A stretch of DNA of 64,000 nt, from NCBI RefSeq assembly GCF_003096595.1, contig NZ_QEKO01000003.1:186001-250000 (forward strand), in the 5' to 3' direction. Positions 43,612 to 52,057 of this stretch are shown one piece after another. Origin of the DNA: Pusillimonas noertemannii (GTDB lineage: Bacteria; Pseudomonadota; Gammaproteobacteria; Burkholderiales; Burkholderiaceae_B). A program made the translations under genes and the position numbers. The notes beneath the pieces were generated by a model, which did no database searches, had not been told where the DNA came from, and worked only from the letters and a program-made list of their open reading frames with translations. The first letter of the stretch is position 1. Every line of letters starts with the position of its first letter.

Positions 43612-44145
43612 ATGACCACGCCCCCAGATAACCAGCACGACTTATCGCACCGCCCCGGGTTTTTGCTACGCAAAGCGCACCAGGTCGCCGTGGCAATCTT
43701 CAGCGACGAAATAGGGGGGCTTGCTCTTACGCCGCCGCAGCACAACGTTTTGTCCGCGCTTACGGCCAACCCCGGTAGTCATCAAACAGAGATCGGTCGA
43801 ATTGTCGGATACGACCGAGCCACGGTCGGCGCAGTGCTTGGCGGGCTCGAGGCGCGCGGGCTGATCGAAAGGTCAGATTCAAAAACCGACCGCAGACTGA
43901 AAACGCTGACCATCACCCGCAAGGGCAAGGCTTTGCTGGACGCCTCGAATAAGGCCATGGGCGAGATCAACCAGCGCATTCTAGAGCCGCTGGCGCCCCA
44001 TGAGCGACCGATGTTCCTGGCGTTGCTCGCCCGCGTGGCGTTTCCCCACAGCCAGGCCGTCAAGGCAGCAGACCACCCTGATCGTGCGTTCGAGCCCGAT
44101 AGCGCCGCCATCCGCGTCAAAAAAGCAAAAAACAAGCGAATCTAG
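43612..44145 (+). CDS. MarR family transcriptional regulator
   Basis: 177 residues. The winged helix-turn-helix spans about residues 38-100: LTPPQHNVLSAL, TEIGRIVGYDRATVGAVLGGLEARG (read as a pattern), and the wing DSKTDRRLKTLTIT. The C-terminal tail is basic (KKAKNKR). MarR proteins of catabolic clusters usually repress until an aromatic acid or CoA ester binds. Four copies of a TGTATG-N4-CATACA motif flank this gene, including its own promoter, so I infer it controls the Rieske-2 operon, ThDP-2, itself and the ABC importer. No strong ribosome site is visible before the ATG. Confidence 0.9.
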   Translation: MTTPPDNQHDLSHRPGFLLRKAHQVAVAIFSDEIGGLALTPPQHNVLSALTANPGSHQTEIGRIVGYDRATVGAVLGGLEARGLIERSDSKTDRRLKTLTITRKGKALLDASNKAMGEINQRILEPLAPHERPMFLALLARVAFPHSQAVKAADHPDRAFEPDSAAIRVKKAKNKRI

Positions 44146-44265
44146 GGCGCGAAATCCGTTGGGAAGGCATGGCGCAATGCCGGCTTTTCGCCGGGTGTGG
44201 CTGGCTGTGGGAATGGCTTCGCGTTTACCCGCATTGACACTAATTCGCTCATTATTCCAGAATCA

Positions 44266-44285
44266 TTTGTATGAACACATACAAA
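44266..44285. promoter_or_regulatory. perfect MarR-type operator, ABC importer promoter
   Basis: TTTGTATG-AACA-CATACAAA, perfect 8-bp arms with a 4-nt spacer. It lies just past a candidate promoter TTGACA (44234-44239)-N18-CAGAAT (44258-44263) that reads into the ABC transporter genes. It is the best copy of the four. Confidence 0.72.
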
Positions 44286-44351
44286 CATCGTTTTTTTGAA
44301 GAGTAATTTGTCTTCGGCTACGTTGCCGGAATCCGCAGTCTCGAGCCCATC

Positions 44352-45188
44352 ATGACGAGAGAGCCCACAGTGAATTTATCCACAGTCGATGCTTTTCTTT
44401 CTACAGAGGGCGTCTGTAAAACGTACGTCTCTCGCGGCCAAGAAACTAAGGCCATCGGCAACGTCTCTCTTGCTATAGAAAGGGGCTCTTTTGTCTCTAT
44501 CGTCGGCCCGTCCGGATGCGGAAAGTCCACTTTGCTTCAGATCATGGCGGGCCTGATCGAACCGAGCTCCGGCAAGGCGTACATTGAGTCGCAAGAAGTT
44601 CACGCGCCTCCGCGGCAGGTGGTGTATGTGTTTCAGCAATACACGCGTTCTCTGTTTCCGTGGAAAACGGTCAGGGGCAACGTCGAGTACGGTTTGAAAA
44701 GCCGCGAGTCGATGACGGCCCAACAGATTGCATCACGTGCCAATGAATATATAGAGCTCGTAAAGCTCCAGGGTTTCGAGGACCACTATCCGTGGCAGCT
44801 TTCGGGCGGTATGCAGCAGCGTGTGGCCATTGCACGCGCCCTGGCCTGCAAGCCGAATGTTTTGCTTATGGACGAACCGTTCAGTGCAGTCGATGCGCTG
44901 ACCCGGGTCGGACTGCAGGATCTGGTGCTTCGGCTATGGCGGGAACTGGGTCTGACGATCGTTCTCGTGACCCACGACGTCGAAGAGGCGGTGTACTTGT
45001 CCACCCGTGTCGTTGCGTTGACCAAGCCGCCTTCGACTGTCGGAATCGATCTTGAAATAACCTTGCCGCATCCCAGGCAACAGATCGCCACGAAAGAATT
45101 GCCTCAGTATTTGGAATATCGTCATCGCCTGCTTGCCCAATTGTTTGCGGACGAAGGGCTTGCCACCGTGGCCGAGGCGAATAAATGA
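44352..45188 (+). CDS. ABC transporter ATP-binding protein (NitT/TauT type)
   Basis: 278 residues. Walker A GPSGCGKST near residues 54-62, Q-loop in VFQQYTRSLFPW, signature LSGGMQQR near 154-161, Walker B VLLMDEPF near 174-181 and the switch His in VTHD. It energises import with the permease that overlaps it by 4 nt (ATGA). It belongs to the nitrate/sulfonate/taurine importer class, members of which also carry aromatic acids. Confidence 0.92.
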   Translation: MTREPTVNLSTVDAFLSTEGVCKTYVSRGQETKAIGNVSLAIERGSFVSIVGPSGCGKSTLLQIMAGLIEPSSGKAYIESQEVHAPPRQVVYVFQQYTRSLFPWKTVRGNVEYGLKSRESMTAQQIASRANEYIELVKLQGFEDHYPWQLSGGMQQRVAIARALACKPNVLLMDEPFSAVDALTRVGLQDLVLRLWRELGLTIVLVTHDVEEAVYLSTRVVALTKPPSTVGIDLEITLPHPRQQIATKELPQYLEYRHRLLAQLFADEGLATVAEANK

Positions 45189-45976
45189 ACAACACCATCC
45201 GTCGGCTCGCTTATGGCCCCTGGCTTGGCCTCGGGCTCATTCTATTGATACTGCTGCTATGGGAAGTCTCCGCAACGCTTAAATGGATTTCGCCGCTGTC
45301 GCTACCCAAGGTCAGCGATGTCGCCATCACGCTCTTCGAACTGGTCAAGTCGGGCGAGCTGCCTCGAGAATTGGCGGCCAGCCTCTGGCGTATGTTTGTC
45401 GGCTATTTCATCGGCGTGCTTTTGGGTATAGCGGTCGGCTTGCTGATGGGCGCATTCCGGCCTGCTTACAAGCTGCTGGAACCCGTCACCGAAATTCTGC
45501 GGCCTATTCCAAGCCCTGCATATGTGCCGGTGGCTATCCTTTTTCTGGGGATCGACAACGAAATGAAGATCTTCATGGTGGCGTTTTCTGCCTTCTTTCC
45601 GGTATTGCTGAACACGTACAGCGGGGTAAGAGGTGTCGACCCGGTGCAGTTGCAGACTGCGGGCACATTCGGGGTAAAGGGCGTTCGACGCTTATGGGAA
45701 GTGGTTTTACCCGCCGCGGCTCCGTCGATCTTTACCGGCATGCGTATCAGCCTGGCGGTGGCCCTGATCGTAATGGTGATCAGCGAGATGGTGGCCGCAT
45801 CCGACGGAATCGGCTATTTCATTCTGGCGGCTCAGCGCGGCTTCAAAGTGCAAGCTATGTTTGCCGGTATTGTGACGCTGGCCGTAGTGGGGTACGCCTT
45901 GAACCGTGTTTTTCTCATGATCGAGAACCGTGTGTTGGCCTGGCATCACGGCGCAATGCAGCAAAGCAAGAACTAA
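45185..45976 (+). CDS. ABC transporter permease (NitT/TauT type)
   Basis: 263 residues with about six membrane segments. The EAA-type cytoplasmic loop, which contacts the ATPase, appears in the region QLQTAGTFGVKGVRRLWEV (about residues 151-169). It forms the channel as a dimer with the ATPase. It overlaps the ATPase gene and is followed after 32 nt by the binding-protein gene. Confidence 0.92.
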   Translation: MNNTIRRLAYGPWLGLGLILLILLLWEVSATLKWISPLSLPKVSDVAITLFELVKSGELPRELAASLWRMFVGYFIGVLLGIAVGLLMGAFRPAYKLLEPVTEILRPIPSPAYVPVAILFLGIDNEMKIFMVAFSAFFPVLLNTYSGVRGVDPVQLQTAGTFGVKGVRRLWEVVLPAAAPSIFTGMRISLAVALIVMVISEMVAASDGIGYFILAAQRGFKVQAMFAGIVTLAVVGYALNRVFLMIENRVLAWHHGAMQQSKN

Positions 45977-46008
45977 GCCTTCATCCACTCACCCCAAGAG
46001 GCAATGCC

Positions 46009-46956
46009 ATGAAGATCCATAAAATCGTGTGTTCAGCCCTGATGGCCGCAGCCTGCTGCTTAGGCAATGCGGCATCGGCGCAGGACACTATCCGCTTGGG
46101 CATTCTGCCCTTTTCAGAGTCGCTGGGGGCTGTCATGGCCGATCGGCTCGGCTATTTCAAAGACGAGGGAATCAAAGTAGAGATGACCAAGTACAGCAGC
46201 GGAGCGCAGGGCGTTCCACTGCTGCACGCCGAACGCCTGGATATCATTTTTTCAAATACCATCGCAACGCTTCAAGCAATGGAGCAGGGCCTGGACGCCA
46301 CCATAGTGGCGCCTGGCGCGATAGTCCGGTCTCAGGCGCCGGACACGACGGCCGCGCTCATGGCCCTGAAGGGCACCATAAAAACACCTAAAGACCTCGA
46401 AGGAAAGCGCATTGCCGTCAATGTGATCAACAGTTCGCTATGGATGTACATCATGGCCTACTTTGACAAGCACGGGGTGGATCGATCAAAGGTTCGATTC
46501 GTCGAAATACCGTTTTCCCAGATGGCCGATCCACTGCTCGCCAAGCAGGTGGACGCAGTCGCCGCCAGCGAACCTTTTGCATCGGTGCTGATCGATTCGG
46601 GCAAGGTCGACCTGATCGCCTATCCCTATGTCGAGGCGCAACCGGGCGGCGACATCACTCAGTACCTGGCCTTGACTGACTGGGTCAAGAAGAACCCCGA
46701 ACTTGCACAACGCTTTGCCCGAGCCGTGGTCAAGGGATCCAGGTACGTGAACGATAGCGCGAACGAAGCGGCGGTGCGCGAGGCGAATGTAGAGTTCACC
46801 GGTTTGTCCCCGGCGCTGAAAGACCGCGTTCTCTTGCCGCTGATGGGAGACGCGGTCAATCAGGAGGCCATCGAGAAGACCCAGTCGCTGATGATGCAGT
46901 ACGGGTTGATGAAAACGCCTGTCGATCTATCCGGCAAGGTTTTGCGGTCCCAATGA
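46009..46956 (+). CDS. ABC transporter substrate-binding protein (NitT/TauT, SsuA/THI5-like)
   Basis: 315 residues. A signal peptide (cleavage near ASAQD) leads into a periplasmic binding fold with the NMT1/SsuA-like start IRLGILPFSESLGAVMADRLG-type segment and a central VAASEPFASVL motif. The open frame extends far upstream but overlaps the permease gene; the ATG at 46009 begins the signal peptide and has AGAGG upstream. It is the last gene of the importer, followed by a terminator at 46977-47003. Its control by the MarR protein suggests an aromatic ligand (inference). Confidence 0.9.
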   Translation: MKIHKIVCSALMAAACCLGNAASAQDTIRLGILPFSESLGAVMADRLGYFKDEGIKVEMTKYSSGAQGVPLLHAERLDIIFSNTIATLQAMEQGLDATIVAPGAIVRSQAPDTTAALMALKGTIKTPKDLEGKRIAVNVINSSLWMYIMAYFDKHGVDRSKVRFVEIPFSQMADPLLAKQVDAVAASEPFASVLIDSGKVDLIAYPYVEAQPGGDITQYLALTDWVKKNPELAQRFARAVVKGSRYVNDSANEAAVREANVEFTGLSPALKDRVLLPLMGDAVNQEAIEKTQSLMMQYGLMKTPVDLSGKVLRSQ

Positions 46957-47263
46957 CATAGCCTATTCAAGACTTCAAGCGCATGGGTTTCACCCATGCG
47001 CTTTCTACGGTTTCGCTTTGCTGTTATTAAATGATATTAATGTCCAAAAAATTAATAATAATAAGCATGGAAATACGAGAATTATCCATAAAAACCCTTA
47101 TTTAACTAATAAAATTGAGACTGAAGTTCATAAAGCGAGCAAAATTCAAGGGTGAGAATTTATCGTTGCTCGGATTTATCAAAGTATCGGGCTTTGCCGG
47201 TAAACCGTTCAGCAAAGATAGCTGGCTTCTCTTTATTCCCCCAACCGAACGAGAAAAACTGTT
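46957..47263. other. 307-bp AT-rich intergenic region
   Basis: After the terminator, positions about 47015-47130 are strongly AT-rich with ATTAAT repeats. I see no gene and no confident promoter; this region presumably drives the binding protein at 47264. Confidence 0.5.
46977..47003 (+). terminator. rho-independent-like terminator after the ABC importer
   Basis: AAGCGCATGGGT-TTC-ACCCATGCGCTT, a perfect 12-bp stem with a 3-nt loop and a short T tract, about 20 nt past the stop codon. Confidence 0.8.
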
Positions 47264-48412
47264 ATGAAGATCAGAAAAATGACAACTGCTCTTGCCGCGC
47301 TGTTTGCGGTCGGCACGGCACCGGTGCTGGCGCAGATAAAGGTCGGCGTGGTGACGTCGGCTACCGGCGCTACCGCGCTGGTAGGAATATCGCAGCGTAA
47401 TACGGTCCCGCTTCTTCCTACCAAAGTGGGGGATCTCACCGTCGAGTACATCTCGCTGGATGACGCTAGCGACACCTCCAAGACGGTTACCAACTTCAAG
47501 AAGCTCATCACCGAAGATCGGGTAGACGCCTTGATTGGGCCATCCGGAACGCCCAATGCCATGAGCGTTATCCAATTCGCGGCGGATGCGGGTACGCCTA
47601 TGTTGGCGCCTGTGGGCTCGGCTTCGGTCGTGCTGCCGATGTCACCTGAGAAAAAATGGGTGTTTAAGACGACTCAGAACACTGAACTTATCGCCAACGC
47701 GTTGTTCAAGCACATGGTCGAAGCTGGAGTCAGTACCTTGGGCTTTATTGGGCTCAGCGATGCGTATGGTGAAGACTGGCTCAATGTGGTGAGCCATCTC
47801 GCGGCTAAACATGGCATCAAAATCATAGCGACTGAGCGCTATCAAAGACCCGACAGTTCAGTTACCGGCCAGGCGCTCAAGATGCTTGCGGCCAATCCTG
47901 AAGCAGTGTTAGTGGCCGGTGTAGGCGGAAGCGCGGTTCTACCCCAAGTCTCGCTGCATAAAATGGGCTACAAGGGTACGTTTTATCAGACGCACGCAGC
48001 GGCCTTGCCGGCCTTCCTGACGTTGGGCGGCGAAGACGTGAACGGCACTATCCTTGCTGCCAGCCTGATGCTGGTTCTTCCTGAGATTGCTGATAGCAAT
48101 CCGTCGAAGGCAGTTGCCGAGGACTATATCGCGCGCTACGAAAATATGTACGGCGAAAGACCCGCGACTTTTGGAGCGAACCTGTACGACGCGGGTCTAC
48201 TGCTTGAAGAGGCTGTCCCCAAGGCCGCAAAGGTGGCCAAGCCGGGCACAAAAGAGTTTCGCAGCGCTTTGCGTGATGCGTTGGAACAGACAAAGGAACT
48301 GGTGGCAACGCAAGGTGTGTACAACATGACGCCCGAGGACCACAGCGGCTTCGACGAACGGGGAGCCCAGTTGATTACCGTCAAGGACGGTCAGTGGCGG
48401 TTGCTGCAATAA
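47264..48412 (+). CDS. orphan ABC transporter binding protein (branched-chain amino acid type)
   Basis: 382 residues. Signal peptide (cleavage near VLAQI), then the Leu/Ile/Val-binding-type fold beginning IKVGVVTSATGATALVG, with an IGPSGTPNAM ligand-site segment. There are no permease or ATPase genes beside it. It lies between the MarR-controlled importer and the hpa operon, and its relative at 4027-5187 is also an orphan. The ligand could be an aromatic acid or amino acid. The ribosome site is weak. Confidence 0.86.
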   Translation: MKIRKMTTALAALFAVGTAPVLAQIKVGVVTSATGATALVGISQRNTVPLLPTKVGDLTVEYISLDDASDTSKTVTNFKKLITEDRVDALIGPSGTPNAMSVIQFAADAGTPMLAPVGSASVVLPMSPEKKWVFKTTQNTELIANALFKHMVEAGVSTLGFIGLSDAYGEDWLNVVSHLAAKHGIKIIATERYQRPDSSVTGQALKMLAANPEAVLVAGVGGSAVLPQVSLHKMGYKGTFYQTHAAALPAFLTLGGEDVNGTILAASLMLVLPEIADSNPSKAVAEDYIARYENMYGERPATFGANLYDAGLLLEEAVPKAAKVAKPGTKEFRSALRDALEQTKELVATQGVYNMTPEDHSGFDERGAQLITVKDGQWRLLQ

Positions 48413-48422
48413 ACGGCTGTTC

Positions 48423-48449
48423 CAGGTCCAGTGGAGGGTACTGGGCCTG
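48423..48449. terminator. weak hairpin between the binding-protein gene and the hpa operon end
   Basis: CAGGTCCAGT pairs with ACTGGGCCTG (one mismatch) around a 7-nt loop, between convergent genes. There is no T-run, so termination is uncertain. Confidence 0.4.
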
Positions 48450-48498
48450 ATCAACTGCTATTGGCGCGCAGGCTGCTACACGCCATGCAAGCTGTTGC

Positions 48499-49965
48499 CT
48501 ACAATCCACCTATGGCCAGATACTTGAGCTCCAGGTAGTCGTCCAGGCCGTGGCGCGAACCTTCGCGGCCCAGCCCCGAGTTCTTGATGCCCCCGAACGG
48601 GGCGACTTCGGTGGAGATCAGGCCGGTGTTGATGCCCACCATGCCGTATTCCAGCGCTTCCGACACCCGCCAGATGCGCGCCATGTCGTTGCTGTACATA
48701 TAGGCGGCCAGGCCGAATTCGGTATCGTTGGCCATGTCTATGGCCTGCTGCTCATCCTGGAACTTGAAGACCGGCGCCACGGGGCCGAAGATCTCTTGCC
48801 GGGCCACGTCCATGTCGGGGGTGACGCCGGTGAGCACGGTGGGTTCGAACCATAAGCCGCCCAGCGCGTGGCGCTTGCCTCCGATGGCGATGCGCCCGCC
48901 TTTCTTCTGGACGTCGGCGATCAGCCGCTCTACTTTCTGTACAGCGGCTTCATTGATAAGGGGGCCTTGCACCACGCCATCTTCCATGCCGTCTCCCACT
49001 TGCATCAGGGCGACGGCCTGGGCCAGCTTCTCTACGAATTCATCATGGATGCCGGCCTGCACCAGGAACCGGTTGCTGCAGACGCAGGTTTGCCCGGTAT
49101 TGCGGTACTTGGATGCGATGGCGCCTTTGACGGCCGCATCGACGTCGGCATCGTCGAATACGATGAAGGGCGCGTTGCCGCCCAGCTCGAGCGACAGCTT
49201 CTTGATGGTGGGCGCGCATTGGGCCATCAACAGCCGGCCCACTTCTGTAGAGCCTGTAAACGAAAGCTTTTGAACGACGGGGCTGGAAGTGAGTTCGCCG
49301 CCGATGGCGACCGGGTCGCCGGTCACGACGTTGAATACGCCTGCGGGGATGCCCGCCCGTTCGGCCAGCACGGCCAGGGCCAGGGCGGAAAGCGGCGTGA
49401 GTTCGGCCGGCTTGACCACGATGGTGCAGCCCGCCGCCAGCGCGGGGGCGGCCTTGCGGGTGATCATGGCCGAGGGAAAGTTCCAGGGCGTGATGGCGGC
49501 GCATACGCCCACCGGCTGCTTGATGGCCAGCAGTCGCCGGTCTTGAAAGGGCGAGGGAATGACATCGCCGTAGGCGCGTTTTCCTTCTTCGGCGAACCAT
49601 TCGATGAATGAGGCTGCATAGGCGATTTCGCCTCGGGACTCGGCCAGGGGCTTTCCTTGCTCCAAGGTCATGAGGCGAGCGAGGTCTTCTTGGTGCTGCA
49701 GCAATAGCTGGAACCAGTTTTGCAGCAGACGTGACCGCTCGGCCGCTGTTTTGCGCTTCCAGGCGGGTAAGGCGTGTTCGGCCGCCCGAATGGCGCGCTG
49801 GGTTTCGGCGGCGCCCAGCAATGGAACCTGGGCGATGAGCTTGCCGGTGGCAGGGTTGTGTACGTCGAGCGAGGCGCTGCCGTCGGCGGCTATCCATTGC
49901 CCATCCACGTAGCAGTGCTGTCGCAGCAGGCCCGCATCGCTCAGTTCAAGAGGGTTGTGGCTCAT
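48499..49965 (-). CDS. gabD: NAD(P)-dependent succinate-semialdehyde dehydrogenase
   Basis: 488 residues, a GabD-type ALDH. Typical segments include TPWNFPSAMITRK near residue 163, FTGSTEVG, LELGGNAPFIV and the catalytic Cys in GQTCVCSNRF near 290. It oxidises succinate semialdehyde to succinate. This fits its place as last gene of the hpa operon, 4 nt after hpaI, whose aldolase releases succinate semialdehyde. Including it here makes the pathway self-sufficient to the TCA cycle. Confidence 0.9.
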   Translation of the reverse strand: MSHNPLELSDAGLLRQHCYVDGQWIAADGSASLDVHNPATGKLIAQVPLLGAAETQRAIRAAEHALPAWKRKTAAERSRLLQNWFQLLLQHQEDLARLMTLEQGKPLAESRGEIAYAASFIEWFAEEGKRAYGDVIPSPFQDRRLLAIKQPVGVCAAITPWNFPSAMITRKAAPALAAGCTIVVKPAELTPLSALALAVLAERAGIPAGVFNVVTGDPVAIGGELTSSPVVQKLSFTGSTEVGRLLMAQCAPTIKKLSLELGGNAPFIVFDDADVDAAVKGAIASKYRNTGQTCVCSNRFLVQAGIHDEFVEKLAQAVALMQVGDGMEDGVVQGPLINEAAVQKVERLIADVQKKGGRIAIGGKRHALGGLWFEPTVLTGVTPDMDVARQEIFGPVAPVFKFQDEQQAIDMANDTEFGLAAYMYSNDMARIWRVSEALEYGMVGINTGLISTEVAPFGGIKNSGLGREGSRHGLDDYLELKYLAIGGL

Positions 49966-49969
49966 GGCG

Positions 49970-50770
49970 TTAATATCCCGCTCCGACGTTGGCGTTGCCT
50001 GACTGGGGCTGGACGCTGTCGAGCAGCTTTATGGCTGCGCTGCGCAGCAAGCCTGTGTCGGCGCCCAGTGCGACGAAGTGGGCGCCGCTGGCCTGATACG
50101 AAGCAGCCAGGCTTGCATCGGCGCAAAACACGCCGGCGGCCTTGCCGTGGCTGGCAATGCGCGTCAGGGCGTCTTCGATGGCGGCCTTGACGTCGGGATG
50201 CGAAACCCGCCCCAGGTAGCCTAACGAGGCCGCCAGGTCCGAGGGGCCGATGAATACGGCGTCGACGCCTTCGACGGCAGCAATTTCATCCAGGTTCTCG
50301 AGCGCAGTGCGAGATTCGATCTGCACGATCAGGCAGAGTTCCTCGGCTCCTTTGGCGAAGTAATCGGAAATTGCGTTCCAACGGGCGCCTCGTTCGAGCC
50401 CCGTGCCCACGCCTCGTATGCCCTTCGGAGGGTAGTGCATGGAAGATACGATCGCCCGAGCGTGCTCGGCGGTGTCCACCATGGGCACGAGCAAGGTCTG
50501 GACACCTGTTCCCAGTATTTGCTTGATCAGCGCCGGGTCATGGCTGGCGGGCCGGACCAGGCACTGCACAGGATAAGGGGCCATGGCTTGCAACTGGGTC
50601 TGGACGCAGCGCGTGTCGTTCAGGCCATGTTCGGCGTCGATCAGAAGGAAGTCATAGCCGCAGGTGGCCAGGATCTCCGCGCTGATCGGGTTGGCCAGGC
50701 CCATGAAAAGGCCGAACTGGGGGCGGCGCTGCGCGAGCGCCTGCTTGAACTTATTGGTGGGCATCTGCAT
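49970..50770 (-). CDS. hpaI: 4-hydroxy-2-oxoheptane-1,7-dioate aldolase
   Basis: 266 residues of the HpcH/HpaI class II aldolase family. Conserved features include FLLIDAEHG (catalytic His), LVRPASHDP, the metal ligand glutamate in IVQIESRTALEN and FIGPSDLA with the metal ligand aspartate. It splits 4-hydroxy-2-oxoheptanedioate into pyruvate and succinate semialdehyde. It sits between hpaH and the GabD-type dehydrogenase in the catabolic operon. Confidence 0.93.
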   Translation of the reverse strand: MQMPTNKFKQALAQRRPQFGLFMGLANPISAEILATCGYDFLLIDAEHGLNDTRCVQTQLQAMAPYPVQCLVRPASHDPALIKQILGTGVQTLLVPMVDTAEHARAIVSSMHYPPKGIRGVGTGLERGARWNAISDYFAKGAEELCLIVQIESRTALENLDEIAAVEGVDAVFIGPSDLAASLGYLGRVSHPDVKAAIEDALTRIASHGKAAGVFCADASLAASYQASGAHFVALGADTGLLRSAAIKLLDSVQPQSGNANVGAGY

Positions 50771-50797
50771 GGAAATTCTCGCGGGTGGTAGGGCTGG

Positions 50798-51601
50798 CTA
50801 GACGAAACGAAAGGAGATCTGGCCCAGCTTGCCGTAATCGGCCTGGAAGACGTCGCCTCGCGAAGCCTTGGTAGGGCGCGTAAAAGAGCCGCCCAGCACG
50901 ACGTCGCCAGCATTGAGGCGTTCGCCGTAGGGGGAGATTTTGTTGGCCAGCCAGGCGCATCCATTGGCCGGATGATTAAGCACCCCCGCCGCCAGGCCGG
51001 TTTCTTCGATGACGCCATTGCGATAAAGCATGGCGCCTATCCATCGCAGATCGATGCTGTCAGGTTTGATGGGGCGGCCGCCCACGACAATGCCCGCATT
51101 GGCGGCGAAATCGGAAATGGTGTCGAACACCTTGCGCGGCGCCTGCGTGTCGCGGTCGAACTGCTCGATGCGGGCATCGATGATCTCGAGCGCCGGCGTA
51201 ACATATTCGGTGGCAGACAGGACGTCAAAAATGGTGATGCCGGGACCTTCCAGGGGTTTTCCCAGGACAAAGGCCAGTTCGACCTCGACGCGCGGCGCAA
51301 TAAAGCGGTCGAAGGGAATGTCGCCGCCCTGCTCGAAGAACATGTCATCCAGCAGCGGCGCATAGTCGGGTTCGTCTATTTGCGACGACTGTTGCATGGC
51401 GCGCGACGTAAGGCCTATTTTGCGTCCCTTTACGACCCGCCCTTCAGCCAGTTTGAGTTTGACCCATTCGCGCTGGATGGCATAGCCGTCTTCGACCGTC
51501 ATTTCAGGGTGCGCCTGCGAGAAGTGGCGCAGCTGGACACGCTCTTTTTCGGCTCGATGAAGTTGGGCGGCGAGATTCTTGATGGTGCTTTCTGGCAGCA
51601 T
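50798..51601 (-). CDS. hpaH: 2-oxo-hept-4-ene-1,7-dioate hydratase
   Basis: 267 residues of the MhpD/HpaH hydratase family (FAH fold). Characteristic are [10 protein letters not shown] near residue 61, [16 protein letters not shown] near 101 with the metal-binding glutamates, and GGSFTRP near the C terminus. It hydrates 2-oxohept-4-ene-1,7-dioate to the substrate of HpaI. Neighbours on both sides belong to the same pathway. Confidence 0.93.
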   Translation of the reverse strand: MLPESTIKNLAAQLHRAEKERVQLRHFSQAHPEMTVEDGYAIQREWVKLKLAEGRVVKGRKIGLTSRAMQQSSQIDEPDYAPLLDDMFFEQGGDIPFDRFIAPRVEVELAFVLGKPLEGPGITIFDVLSATEYVTPALEIIDARIEQFDRDTQAPRKVFDTISDFAANAGIVVGGRPIKPDSIDLRWIGAMLYRNGVIEETGLAAGVLNHPANGCAWLANKISPYGERLNAGDVVLGGSFTRPTKASRGDVFQADYGKLGQISFRFV

Positions 51602-51619
51602 AGTTGTCGTCTGGACTGG

Positions 51620-52048
51620 TTAGTGGGAAGAGCCGCTCGCGGCGTCGTTTTGAGCGCGGAAGCGGGCATGTAGATTATTGTGTTTCCAGGTTCCGGTCTC
51701 GCTGAACTCGACGATTTCCAAAGAGAGGGCGAGGCCGGTCTGTTCGTAGATTTGGGCGAAGTGCTCTTTCATGACAGCGAAAAGCGCTTCGCCGGTCGAG
51801 GTCTTGGTTTGCTCGCTGCGGCCCGCCCCTATTTTCAGGGTGCCGTGTACAAAGGCCGCCTCAAGGCCGCCGTCGCCTACGCAGTAGTCATCGGCACGCA
51901 GGACCCGGACGCGAATGCCCCCGATGGGATAAACAGCTTTGCCGTCCGCCTTTTGTGCGAGCAGGCAACGCGCCAGCTTATCGCATAGAGGCTTGAGCTC
52001 GCCCTGCGGATGCAGGTTGGCGGAATACTCCAAAGTGAGATGGGGCAT
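51620..52048 (-). CDS. hpaF: 5-carboxymethyl-2-hydroxymuconate delta-isomerase
   Basis: 142 residues of the tautomerase superfamily, CHMI type. After removal of Met the N-terminal Pro (sequence MPHLTLEYS) acts as catalytic base. The remainder matches the approximately 125-residue HpaF with a short extra C-terminal tail. It isomerises the ring-cleavage product after oxidation by HpaE. The gene lies 9 nt past hpaD and 18 nt before hpaH. Confidence 0.93.
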   Translation of the reverse strand: MPHLTLEYSANLHPQGELKPLCDKLARCLLAQKADGKAVYPIGGIRVRVLRADDYCVGDGGLEAAFVHGTLKIGAGRSEQTKTSTGEALFAVMKEHFAQIYEQTGLALSLEIVEFSETGTWKHNNLHARFRAQNDAASGSSH

Positions 52049-52057
52049 GGCGTGGCC

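Noticed and set aside
45283-46008. N-terminal extension of the NitT/TauT binding protein frame
   Set aside because: It overlaps the permease gene in another frame; a signal peptide and ribosome site support the start at 46009.
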